Assembly (NCBI GenBank): GCA_042701975.1
Contig: CP170561.1
Coordinates: forward strand, 496,001 to 560,000
DNA length: 64,000 bases
Source: JAFALK01 sp042701975
GTDB lineage: Bacteria; Pseudomonadota; Gammaproteobacteria; Burkholderiales; Burkholderiaceae_C
Reading direction: 5' to 3'
Shown here: positions 1 through 8,193 of the stretch, in pieces
Numbering within the stretch: position 1 is the stretch's first letter
How the letters are laid out: each line of letters opens with the position of its first letter
Notes under the pieces: model-generated
The model's input: only the letters and a program-made list of their open reading frames with translations
Databases searched by the model: none
Told to the model about the DNA's origin: nothing
Translations under genes and position numbers: made by a program

Positions 1-480
1 AACGGCCAGGGCTGGGAGGCCGACTACCTGCCGCTGTCCGTGCAGCGCCTGCCGTTCTCCATCGGCGTCGCCGATGACGAACTGCGCATGATGGTCGATA
101 TGGACAGCAAGCGCATCGCCTCCGGCGCCGAGGGTGAGGCCGTGTTCCTGCCGCATGGCGGCACGACCGATTTCACCGAGAACGCCAACGCCGTGCTGCG
201 CGCGCTCCACGAGGGTCTGCAGGCCACGACCGACTTCGTCCAGACGCTGATGAAGTACGAGTTGCTGGAGTCTTTCGTGCTGGACGTGGAGCGCCCGGAC
301 GGCTCGCGCGGCCAGTTGGTGGGCTTTTACATTATTCACGAGGAGCGCCTGGCCGCGCTGGACGCCGCCACCGTGGGCCTGCTGCATCAAGCCGACTACC
401 TGCAGCCCATCTACATGGCCATCGCTTCCTTGTCCAATTTCACGGCACTGATCAAGCGCCACCTGGCAAGCGAGGCCTGA
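1..480 (+). CDS. SapC family protein, 5' end missing
   Basis: The open frame runs in from the window edge and ends at 478-480. The first visible residues (GWEADYLPLSVQRLPFSIG) match the WxxxYLPxxxxRxPF segment typical of SapC-family proteins, so roughly the first third is missing. The visible part is about 159 residues with no membrane segment. SapC was named from a Campylobacter S-layer secretion locus, but its biochemical role in proteobacteria is not settled. Homologues usually sit beside TonB receptors, cupin-like proteins and tryptophan-halogenase-like flavoproteins, and that arrangement continues here: the cupin gene begins 5 bp downstream. Confidence 0.8.
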   Translation, partial: NGQGWEADYLPLSVQRLPFSIGVADDELRMMVDMDSKRIASGAEGEAVFLPHGGTTDFTENANAVLRALHEGLQATTDFVQTLMKYELLESFVLDVERPDGSRGQLVGFYIIHEERLAALDAATVGLLHQADYLQPIYMAIASLSNFTALIKRHLASEA

Positions 481-485
481 GAGCT

Positions 486-1448
486 ATGCAGGCCCTGAGC
501 GCCGACGTGCTGGAATCCGCCGAGCCCGTGCTGCTGCGTGGGCTGGTCAGGCACTGGCCGCTGGTGCAAGCGGCGCAGCGTTCCGACGTGGCGTTCTGCG
601 ACTACCTGCGCGGCTTCGGTGCCGATACCCGCCTGAGCCTGTGGCGCGGCGCGCCGGAGATAGCCGGGCGATTCTTCTACAACGCGGACTTCACCGGCTT
701 CAACTTCCGGCACGAGACCCTCCGCTTCGGCGCGCTGCTGGGCGAGTTGCTGGCCGGCACGCCCGACGCGCTCTACCTCGGCTCCACCGATATCGACCAC
801 TGTTTCCCCGGCCTGCGCCAGCCCAACGACCTGGCCGCGCTGGCGGGCTTCAATCCGAATGTCAGCATCTGGCTGGGCAACCGCGTGCAGGTGGCCGCGC
901 ATTTCGACCTGCCCGACAACATCGCCTGCGTCGTCGCCGGCCGGCGCCGCTTCACGCTCTTTCCGCCCGAGCAGGTCGGCAACCTCTACGTCGGCCCGCT
1001 GGACCTCACGCCGGCCGGCCAGCCCATCAGCCTGGTGGACCCGAAGTCGCCCGACCTCGCGCGCTTCCCGCGCTATGCCGAGGCGCTCAAGCACGCGCGC
1101 GTCTTCGACCTCGAAGCCGGTGACGCCCTCTTCATCCCGAGCCAGTGGTGGCACGGCGTGGAGGGGCTGGATGAGGTCAACGGCCTGGTGAACTTCTGGT
1201 GGCGTCGCACGCCGGCCTTCATGGACACGCCGCTCAACACGCTGCTGCTGGCTCTGCTCACGCTGCGCGACCTGCCGGCCGAGCAACGCGATGCCTGGCG
1301 CGCGCTGTTCGACCACTACGTCTTCGATGCCAATGCCGAGACCGCGGCCCACATCCCGGCGCAAGCGCAAGGCGTGCTGGCCTCCCCCATCCCCGAGGCG
1401 ACGGCGCGCCAGCTGCGCGCCGCGCTCCTGAACCGATTGAACCGATGA
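486..1448 (+). CDS. Cupin-like (JmjC-related, Cupin_8) protein
   Basis: This 320-residue protein has the double-stranded beta-helix signature of Cupin_8/FIH-like proteins. A proximal HxD (AHFD, near residues 138-141) is followed by the CVVAGRRRFTLFPP strand, and a distal His lies in SQWWHG near residue 223. These three residues would form a 2-His-1-carboxylate Fe(II) site, so 2-oxoglutarate-dependent oxygenase activity is possible; the substrate is unknown. The gene starts 5 bp after sapC and its TGA overlaps the ATG of the halogenase gene (ATGA at 1445-1448), so the two are translationally coupled. Confidence 0.82.
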   Translation: MQALSADVLESAEPVLLRGLVRHWPLVQAAQRSDVAFCDYLRGFGADTRLSLWRGAPEIAGRFFYNADFTGFNFRHETLRFGALLGELLAGTPDALYLGSTDIDHCFPGLRQPNDLAALAGFNPNVSIWLGNRVQVAAHFDLPDNIACVVAGRRRFTLFPPEQVGNLYVGPLDLTPAGQPISLVDPKSPDLARFPRYAEALKHARVFDLEAGDALFIPSQWWHGVEGLDEVNGLVNFWWRRTPAFMDTPLNTLLLALLTLRDLPAEQRDAWRALFDHYVFDANAETAAHIPAQAQGVLASPIPEATARQLRAALLNRLNR

Positions 1449-3679
1449 CAGCAAACCCACCGATCAAGCGCGTCCTCATCGCCGGCGGCGGCACCGCCGG
1501 CTGGATGGTGGCCGCAGGCCTGTCCAAATGCCTGGGCCGGCAATACGACATCCGCCTGCTCGAGTCGGAAGAGATCGGCACCGTGGGCGTGGGCGAAGCG
1601 ACCATCCCGACGCTGCACATCTTCCACGAGATCCTGGACCTCGATGAACGCGAGTTCATGCAGGCCACGCAGGCCACCTTCAAGCTCGGCATCAACTTCG
1701 AGAACTGGCGCAACGTTGGCGAGGACTACCTGCACTCCTTCGGTCGCGCCGGCACCTCGCACTGGTCGGCAAGCTTCCAGCACTTCTGGCTCGAAGGCCG
1801 CAAGCGTGGCCTGGCCAGCGGCTACGACGACTACTGCCTCGAAGCACGCGCCGCCCTGGACATGCGCTTCGCGCAGTTGCCCGACAACGGCATCAACTTC
1901 GCCTACCACCTCGACGCCACGCTCTACGCCGGCTATCTGCGCCGGTACTCGGAAGCGCTGGGTGTGAAGCGCATCGAGGGCAAGATCGTCAAGGTCCACC
2001 AGGACCCGGCCACCGAGTTCATCACCGGCCTCACGCTCGCCGACGGCAGCCTGCTGGAAGCGGACCTGTTCATCGACTGCACCGGCATGCGCTCGGTGCT
2101 GCTGGGCGAGACGCTCGGCGTGCCGTATGAAGACTGGTCGCAGTGGCTGCCCTGCGATTCCGCCGTGGCCGCGCAGACCGCTCGCACCGGCGAAGCCGTG
2201 CCCTACACGCGCTCGATCGCCCACCCCTGGGGCTGGCAGTGGCAGATCCCGCTGCAGCACCGCGTGGGTAACGGCCTGGTCTACAGCAGCAAGCACCTGA
2301 GCGACGAGGACGCCAAGACCACGCTGCTGGCCAACATCCAGGGCGAGGTGATCCGCCCGCCGCGCATCATCAAATTCAAACCCGGCCAGCGCGAGCAGGT
2401 GTGGAAGAAGAACGTCGTGGCCATCGGCCTGTCCAGCGGCTTCCTCGAGCCGCTCGAATCAACCAGCATCCACCTGATCCAGAAAGGCATCACGCGCCTG
2501 GTGCAGATGTTCCCGGTCGACGGCATCAAGCAGAGCGACATCGACGAGTACAACCTGCAGACGCGCACGGCGATCGAGATCATCCGCGACTTCATCATCC
2601 TGCATTACCACGTGCAGAACCGCAGCGATTCGGAGTTCTGGCGCCACTGCCGCGAGATGGAAGTGCCCGAGCTGCTGCGCCACCGCATCCAGCTCTTCCG
2701 CGACACCGGCCGCGTGATGCTGGGCAGCGACGAGCTCTTCGCCGAGAACTCCTGGGTGCAGGTGATGATGGGCCAGGGCATCTCGCCCGCCGGCCACCAC
2801 CCGATCACGCGGCAGATGGACGACCGCGCGCTCGGTGAATTCCTCTCCGGCATCCGCAAGGAGGTGGCGCGCAAGTTGATGAAGCTGCCCAGGCACGAGG
2901 AGTTCGTGCGCCAGTTCTGCGCCGCGCCCGTGCCTGTGGACCTGATGCTGGGCAAGCCGGCGCCGGAGCTGCGCATCAACCCGCAGGCGCGCATCGAAGT
3001 CCAGCAACTGGCGGGCGGATCGAAGGTCTACATCGTCGATGACTTCGCGCTGAACCCCGAAGCGCTGGTGGCCATGGCGCAGACCGCCGGTCCGCAGTTC
3101 CAGGCCCGGCCCGGCCACCCGTATCCGGGCCCGCAGCTCGAGCTGCCTTCGTCGCTCGCCGCGCCGCTGCATGCCTACTTCGAGCAGCACTGCCGCGAGC
3201 CGCTGGGTGCGGGCGCGAGCCTCGGCATGTCCGCCCGGCTCTCGCGCGTGACGCAGGACGCCGCCACGCTCGACCCGCGCCAGCGCATCTGCCACCGCGA
3301 CGACAGCGGCCTGCCCGCCGGCCAGATGATGGCCGCGGCCGTGCACTACCTGTTCGAGGACGAGGCGCTCGGCGGCACGGTGTTCTTCCGCTCGCTGATG
3401 CCCGCGGCAGAGACGGCGCAGTTCCTGGCCGATTCCAACTCGTTGGCCTCGTCAGCTTTCATGCAGAAGTACGGCATCCCGCCCGGCTACATGACGGAAT
3501 CGAACCGATACTTCGAAGTGATCGGCCGCGTGAGCGCGAAATGGAACCGCATCGTCTTCTACGATGGCGCACTGTTCCACTCGGGCGACATCCGCTGGCC
3601 GAGTGATTCACCCGGCAATTACGGGAGCGGCCTCGGCCGCCTGACCGTCAACGCATTCTTCAAGAGTCAGCGCACCTGA
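1445..3679 (+). CDS. Tryptophan-halogenase-like flavoprotein fused to DUF6445-like domain
   Basis: The 744-residue protein starts at the ATG overlapping the cupin stop. Residues 1-510 are a flavin-dependent halogenase: GGGTAG dinucleotide motif at 14-19, Lys80 in TFKLGINFENW at the position of the catalytic lysine of PrnA, the WGWQWQIP motif near 262, and EPLES near 333 where PrnA carries its catalytic glutamate. Residues about 515-744 resemble DUF6445, with CHRDD near 615 and a later His in LFHSGDI near 710 that could form an iron site. Family members in such loci are rarely shown to halogenate tryptophan; the true substrate is unknown. The fusion is longer than the usual 500-residue halogenase. 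Confidence 0.83.
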   Translation: MTANPPIKRVLIAGGGTAGWMVAAGLSKCLGRQYDIRLLESEEIGTVGVGEATIPTLHIFHEILDLDEREFMQATQATFKLGINFENWRNVGEDYLHSFGRAGTSHWSASFQHFWLEGRKRGLASGYDDYCLEARAALDMRFAQLPDNGINFAYHLDATLYAGYLRRYSEALGVKRIEGKIVKVHQDPATEFITGLTLADGSLLEADLFIDCTGMRSVLLGETLGVPYEDWSQWLPCDSAVAAQTARTGEAVPYTRSIAHPWGWQWQIPLQHRVGNGLVYSSKHLSDEDAKTTLLANIQGEVIRPPRIIKFKPGQREQVWKKNVVAIGLSSGFLEPLESTSIHLIQKGITRLVQMFPVDGIKQSDIDEYNLQTRTAIEIIRDFIILHYHVQNRSDSEFWRHCREMEVPELLRHRIQLFRDTGRVMLGSDELFAENSWVQVMMGQGISPAGHHPITRQMDDRALGEFLSGIRKEVARKLMKLPRHEEFVRQFCAAPVPVDLMLGKPAPELRINPQARIEVQQLAGGSKVYIVDDFALNPEALVAMAQTAGPQFQARPGHPYPGPQLELPSSLAAPLHAYFEQHCREPLGAGASLGMSARLSRVTQDAATLDPRQRICHRDDSGLPAGQMMAAAVHYLFEDEALGGTVFFRSLMPAAETAQFLADSNSLASSAFMQKYGIPPGYMTESNRYFEVIGRVSAKWNRIVFYDGALFHSGDIRWPSDSPGNYGSGLGRLTVNAFFKSQRT

Positions 3680-3692
3680 CCGCCCCAAGCCC

Positions 3693-4910
3693 ATGAGCAC
3701 GCCGCCCGCCGCGCAGTTGCCCATCACCGGCGACCAGCGCCTGGTGAAGCACATCAACCGCATCGCCCTCCTGCGCCTCATGCGCGAAGGTGGCGACGGC
3801 ATCTCGCGCACCGACCTGTCCGACCGCAGCGGCCTGACCCGCTCCACCGTCAGCCAGCTCGTCAAGGAGCTGATCGACGAAGGCTGGCTTAGCGAGAGCC
3901 CCGCGCTGGTCGTGGCCGGCCAGCTCGGCCGCCGGCCGACGCCGCTGCAGCTCGACGGCAAGCGCTTCGTGCTCGTCGGCGCCGAGCTCACGCCGGACAC
4001 GATCCGCGTGGTCGCCACCTCCATCCACGGCGAGGTGCTCGAAGCCACCCAGGCCGCGCTGCAGCAGGTCGATCCGGAAGGCGCCTGTCATCAGCTCGTC
4101 GAGATGGTCTCGGTGCTGGTGCGCCGCGTGATCGGCGAAGGCCGTGAGGTGCTGGGCATCGGCGTGGGCCTGCCGGGCGCGGTGGAATCGCAGACCGGCC
4201 TGCTGCAGTTCGCGCCGAACATCGGCTGGCGCAACGTGCCCGTGGGCCAGCGCCTGCGCACCGAGCTGGAATCGGCCGGCCTCGGCCACGTGCCCGTGCA
4301 CTACCAGAACGAGGCCGACCTGGCCGCCGTCGGCGAGACCGAGTTCGGCGTGCGCCCGCCGGACGATCCGCTCGTCTACATCAGCTGTGGCGTGGGGTTA
4401 GGGGCCGGCATCGTGCTGGGCGACAGCCTCTTCACCGGCGCCACCGGCGCGGGCGGCGAGATCGGCCACACCACGCTGCAACTCAAGGGCCGCCCCTGCT
4501 CCTGCGGCCGCCGCGGTTGTGCCGAAGCCTATGTGGGCCTGCGCGCCGTCGCCGCCGAAGCGGGCCTGCAGCATCCGTCCGAACTGCGCGCCGCCATGGC
4601 AGGCGGCGACCCCAAGGCGCGCGCCGCCTTCGAGACCGCAGGCCGCCAACTCGGCGTGCTGCTGCAGAACATCTGGACCACCTTCGATCCGCGCTCCATC
4701 GTGCTGGGCGGCGAAGCCATCGCGCTGGGCGGCCCGGCCTTTGTCGATGCCGCACTGCAGACGCTGGCTTCCTATGCCGAAGCCGCCGGCGTTGCAGCGC
4801 CGCAAGTGCGCCTGGCCCGCTACACCGAGCAGGCCGTGGCTGTGGGCGGCGCAGCCTATGCGCTGTATGCCTTGATGCACCCTTACCAGGCGCTGCTGCA
4901 GCAGCGTTGA
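3693..4910 (+). CDS. ROK-family transcriptional regulator
   Basis: The 405-residue protein has an N-terminal winged helix-turn-helix (about residues 20-75, SRTDLSDRSGLTRSTVSQL) followed by a ROK sugar-kinase-like domain. That domain has glycine-rich nucleotide motifs (GVGLPGAVE and GVGLGAGIVLG) and the zinc motif CSCGRRGCAE near residue 268. This is the NagC/Mlc/XylR type, which releases DNA on binding a sugar or sugar phosphate. It lies 13 bp after the halogenase fusion and 5 bp before a GH11 xylanase gene, so a xylose or xylo-oligosaccharide effector is a reasonable inference. Confidence 0.88.
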   Translation: MSTPPAAQLPITGDQRLVKHINRIALLRLMREGGDGISRTDLSDRSGLTRSTVSQLVKELIDEGWLSESPALVVAGQLGRRPTPLQLDGKRFVLVGAELTPDTIRVVATSIHGEVLEATQAALQQVDPEGACHQLVEMVSVLVRRVIGEGREVLGIGVGLPGAVESQTGLLQFAPNIGWRNVPVGQRLRTELESAGLGHVPVHYQNEADLAAVGETEFGVRPPDDPLVYISCGVGLGAGIVLGDSLFTGATGAGGEIGHTTLQLKGRPCSCGRRGCAEAYVGLRAVAAEAGLQHPSELRAAMAGGDPKARAAFETAGRQLGVLLQNIWTTFDPRSIVLGGEAIALGGPAFVDAALQTLASYAEAAGVAAPQVRLARYTEQAVAVGGAAYALYALMHPYQALLQQR

Positions 4911-4915
4911 CCCCG

Positions 4916-5548
4916 ATGATTGCAAGAATCGCAGCGGCCTTGCTGGTCACCCTCTGCACGGTCACGGCTGGCGCCGATCCGATCACCACGAACAAGACCG
5001 GCACGCACGACGGCTTCTTCTATTCCTTCTGGACCGACTCGCCAGGCACCGTTTCGATGGAACTCGGCGCGGGCGGCAACTATGCCGTGCAATGGAGCAA
5101 GACCGGCAACTTCACCGCCGGCAAAGGCTGGGCCGTGGGCAGTCGCCGCGTCGTGCAGTTCGACGGACGTTTCGACGGCGGCAGCAATGGCTACCTCGCC
5201 GTCTACGGTTGGACGAAGCAGCCTCTGGTGGAGTACTACATCGTCGAGAACTTCGGCGCCTGGGCGCCGCCGGGCGGCGAGCCCATCGGCCAGATCGAGG
5301 TGGACGGCGGTACGTACAAGATCTACCGCACGCTTCGCGAGAACCAGCCTTCGATCATCGGCACGGCCACCTTCCCGCAGTACTGGAGCGTGCGCACCAC
5401 CAAGCGCTCGAGCGGCTCGGTGGATACCGCCGCGCACTTCGATGCCTGGGCCAAGCTCGGCATGAAACTCGGGCGCGAATTCGACTACCTGATCGTCGAG
5501 ACCGAGGGCTACCACAGCAGCGGCAGCGCCGAGATCACGGTGAAGTAG
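4916..5548 (+). CDS. GH11 endo-1,4-beta-xylanase
   Basis: This 210-residue secreted protein has a signal peptide (about residues 1-20, ending TVTAGA) and a single glycoside hydrolase family 11 jelly-roll. The nucleophile is Glu106 in PLVEYYIVE and the acid/base is Glu197 in VETEGYHSSGSA; both are canonical. There is no carbohydrate-binding module. GH11 enzymes cut internal bonds of xylan. The ATG lies 5 bp after the ROK stop. The last 14 bases overlap the 3' end of the convergent efflux gene. It is the only gene here with a defined sugar substrate, so it indicates what the upstream cluster may import. Confidence 0.92.
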   Translation: MIARIAAALLVTLCTVTAGADPITTNKTGTHDGFFYSFWTDSPGTVSMELGAGGNYAVQWSKTGNFTAGKGWAVGSRRVVQFDGRFDGGSNGYLAVYGWTKQPLVEYYIVENFGAWAPPGGEPIGQIEVDGGTYKIYRTLRENQPSIIGTATFPQYWSVRTTKRSSGSVDTAAHFDAWAKLGMKLGREFDYLIVETEGYHSSGSAEITVK

Positions 5549-6974
5549 CCGCCGGGCCCTCCCAGCCACCGCCGAGGCTCAGGAACACGCGCACCTGGTC
5601 CTGCGCCACATCGGCATCGGCCGCGGCCAGCGCGGATTCAGCGCCGATCAACACACGCTGGGCATCAAGGTTGGCGGCATACGGATGCCGGCCTTCCTCG
5701 AAGAAGCGCTTTTGCTCGGCGGCCAGCGCCGCGGCACGGTCACGGGCCGCGCGCAGTGCGCCCTGTCGCTGCAGGTCGTTGCGGTAGCGGCTCAGCGCGC
5801 TCTCGGCTTCGGCCAGCGCATTCAGCACCGCGCCGTCAAACTGCGCCAGCGCGGCCTGCTCGTCGGCCTCGGCCATGCGAATGCGCGCCTTCGCGCCGGC
5901 ATCGGGGATGTGCCACTGGATCAGGGAGCCGATGCCAAAGGTCTGCGTGGCCGGACGGCCCAGATCCTCGACAAGACCCACGAGGCCGGCCGACGCGCCG
6001 ATGCTGATGCTCGGATAGAGCGCCGCCGTCGCCACGCCGATGCGCGCGCTGGCCACGGCCACCTGCCGTTCGGCCTGGCGCAGATCGGGCCGGCGCTTGA
6101 GCAGCGCGGCGCCGTCGCCCACGGGCAAGGCTTGGTCGAGCTGCGGCGGCGTGGCGCAGCTCACTTCGCTCGCCGACAGCTGCTGCGGCGCACGGCCCAG
6201 CAGTGCGGCCAGCCGATAGAAGGCGGCATCGCGCTCGGCATCGAAGCGCGGCATGGACGCGCGCTGCGTCTCCAGCTGGCCCTGCGCGCGCAACACCTCG
6301 CTTGTGCTGCCGCGGCCGGCGGCGAGCATGCGCTGGCCCAAGGACAGGCTGCGCTGCTGCAGCTCAAGCGCCTGTTCGGCCACTTGCTTCTCGGCCTTGG
6401 CATGGCAGAGCTGGAGATAGGACTGCACCGTCTGCGCGACGACGCTGACGCGCGCCAGGTCCTTCGCCGCTTCCACGGCTTCGACGTTCGCCTCCGCCGC
6501 CTCCTCGCCGCGCTTGAGCTGGCCCCAGAGATCGAGTTGATAGGACGCGCTGATCGCGAGCTCGCCTTCGTTCTCCACCGGCAGCTGCTCGGGCAGCAGG
6601 AAAGACTCGCCCGATTCGCGCGCCCGCTTGACGGCTGCGACGGCGCCGAACTTCGGATCGTGCTCGCCGTGGATCTCGGCGCGCAAGGCAGTGGCGCGGC
6701 GCAGATGGGCCTCGGCCACGCGCAGCGAGGTGTTGGCGTTCAGTGCCTGCTCGACAAGCGCATCCAGCTCCGCGCTGCGGTACAGCCGCCACCAGTGCGC
6801 GGGCAAGGCCGCCACGCTGACGACGGCAGCGCCCTGCGATTGCTGGAAGGCGCCTTGCACCGCCGGCTTGTTCACGGCGGCCTGCGGCGGCAGCTGGTAG
6901 TTGGGGCCGACCGTCGTGCACGCTGCCAACAGCAGCGATGCAGTCAGCGTCAGGCTTGTGACGGCGCGCTTCAT
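5535..6974 (-). CDS. NodT-family outer-membrane efflux lipoprotein
   Basis: The 479-residue protein starts with a lipoprotein signal (LLLAAC, Cys19) followed by TTVGPNYQLPP, characteristic of RND/EmrAB-type outer-membrane factors. Two repeated OEP coiled-coil/barrel units follow. It is the TolC-like exit duct for the HlyD and FUSC proteins encoded upstream in the same operon; its ATG overlaps the HlyD stop by 4 bases (6971-6974). It probably exports aromatic acids or other toxic weak acids, by analogy with AaeAB-type systems. Confidence 0.92.
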   Translation of the reverse strand: MKRAVTSLTLTASLLLAACTTVGPNYQLPPQAAVNKPAVQGAFQQSQGAAVVSVAALPAHWWRLYRSAELDALVEQALNANTSLRVAEAHLRRATALRAEIHGEHDPKFGAVAAVKRARESGESFLLPEQLPVENEGELAISASYQLDLWGQLKRGEEAAEANVEAVEAAKDLARVSVVAQTVQSYLQLCHAKAEKQVAEQALELQQRSLSLGQRMLAAGRGSTSEVLRAQGQLETQRASMPRFDAERDAAFYRLAALLGRAPQQLSASEVSCATPPQLDQALPVGDGAALLKRRPDLRQAERQVAVASARIGVATAALYPSISIGASAGLVGLVEDLGRPATQTFGIGSLIQWHIPDAGAKARIRMAEADEQAALAQFDGAVLNALAEAESALSRYRNDLQRQGALRAARDRAAALAAEQKRFFEEGRHPYAANLDAQRVLIGAESALAAADADVAQDQVRVFLSLGGGWEGPAATSP

Positions 6975-7984
6975 GAACGGCTCCCCTTGCCGTCCTGCGG
7001 CTTGCCCGATTCGTCGAGCACCGAAACCGTGGCCGTGCGGCCAACGATGGGGCGCTGGTCCTTGGGCCAGCTGTCGATGGAGATGCGCACCGGGATGCGC
7101 TGCGCCAGGCGCACCCAGTTGAAGCTCGGGTTCACGCTGGGCAGCAGGCTCGTGCCGCTGCTGCGATCGCGATCCTCGATGCCGGCGGCCAGGCTTTGCA
7201 CATGGCCGCGCAGGCTGTCGTTCTGGCCCATGATGCGGATGCTGACGGCCTGGCCCGGGTGGACCTTGTCGAGCTTGGTTTCCTCGAAATAGCCGTCTAC
7301 GTAGACGGAGCCGCCATCGACCATGGACAGCACCGGCCGGCCGGTGCTGACGTAGTCGCCCACGTGCGGGGCGCGGTCGTTGAGGTAGCCATCCACCGGG
7401 CTGCGCACGGTCGTGCGGGCGAGGTTGAGCTCGGCCATCTGCACGGCGCTGCCGGCCGAAGCCTCGTTCGCCGCTGCCGCTGCCTGCGCGGCCTGCGCCA
7501 ACGCCAGCGACGACTGCGCCTGCTGCACCTTCAGCTCGCCCTGCTCCACGCTCTCCTGCGCCACCAGGTCCGACAGCCGCCGGTTGCGCGCCGCCTCGCG
7601 CTTGGCCTGTTCAAGCAAGGCCGTTTGATTCGCGAGATTGGCCCTGGCCTGCGCCGCGCTGGCGTGTGATTGCGCCAGCGTGGCCTTGGCCTGCGACAGC
7701 GCCAGCTCGTAGCGCGCGCGGTCGATCTGGAACAGCACGTCGCCGCGATGCACGGGCTGGTTGTCCCGCACGCCGACCTCGGTGATGAGGCCACCGACAT
7801 CGGGTGCGATCTGCAGCACGTCGGCGCGGATGTGGGCATCGCGCGTCCACGGCGCATCGGCGTAGCGATCCCACACACGGCGGCCCGCGTTCCACGCAAT
7901 GGCGGCAACGACCAGCGTGATCGCGACGGGCACGAGCTTGCGGGCGATCAGTGCGAATTTGAAGGAAGAGGATTGGCGTTTCAT
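6971..7984 (-). CDS. HlyD/EmrA-type membrane-fusion protein
   Basis: This 337-residue periplasmic adaptor has one N-terminal membrane anchor (about residues 15-33). A biotinyl-lipoyl-like half motif (ADVLQIAPDVGGLITEV), a long alpha-helical hairpin rich in Ala/Gln (about 95-205), and a closing lipoyl/beta-barrel region follow. It bridges the inner-membrane FUSC protein and the NodT outer-membrane factor. The start was chosen at MKRQSSSF because this ATG overlaps the DUF1656 stop (7981-7984); an upstream in-frame extension would read through that gene. Confidence 0.92.
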   Translation of the reverse strand: MKRQSSSFKFALIARKLVPVAITLVVAAIAWNAGRRVWDRYADAPWTRDAHIRADVLQIAPDVGGLITEVGVRDNQPVHRGDVLFQIDRARYELALSQAKATLAQSHASAAQARANLANQTALLEQAKREAARNRRLSDLVAQESVEQGELKVQQAQSSLALAQAAQAAAAANEASAGSAVQMAELNLARTTVRSPVDGYLNDRAPHVGDYVSTGRPVLSMVDGGSVYVDGYFEETKLDKVHPGQAVSIRIMGQNDSLRGHVQSLAAGIEDRDRSSGTSLLPSVNPSFNWVRLAQRIPVRISIDSWPKDQRPIVGRTATVSVLDESGKPQDGKGSRS

Positions 7985-8193
7985 GAGGGCATCCATCCTG
8001 CGGTCCAGCGCACCATGGCGTAGAGCGCGATCAAGTAGAGCGAGAGGTTGAAGAGCGAGCGGTGCCAGACCCATCGGTACACGCCGGCATGGCCGAAGAG
8101 CCAACGCACGCCGGTGAGCAGCACATAGGCCAGCAGCATGGGCAGCGCGATGGCGGGCAGGTAGACGCCGTAGAGCGTGAGGTCGCCGATCAT
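7981..8193 (-). CDS. DUF1656 family small membrane protein
   Basis: The 70-residue protein has two predicted membrane helices (residues about 8-28 and 48-66) and the IGDLTLYGVYLP opening typical of DUF1656, the AaeX-like small subunit found between FUSC and HlyD genes. Both ends overlap neighbours by 4 bases (ATGA), as expected for a tightly coupled efflux operon. Its function is not established; a structural role in the exporter is assumed from context. Confidence 0.9.
   Translation of the reverse strand: MIGDLTLYGVYLPAIALPMLLAYVLLTGVRWLFGHAGVYRWVWHRSLFNLSLYLIALYAMVRWTAGWMPS

Noticed and set aside
1437..1443. TTGAACC before the halogenase start as another ECF promoter
   Set aside because: It is the coding end of the cupin gene (LNRLNR) and has no GCCGG block 11-12 bases downstream. 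The copies at 13976, 52636 and 61416 also fail that test.
411..1460. A 349-codon minus-strand frame opposite the cupin gene
   Set aside because: It is antisense to a convincing cupin protein, has shadow composition (Gln/Arg/Gly/Val-rich) and no domain. Many similar antisense frames through the window were rejected for the same reason.
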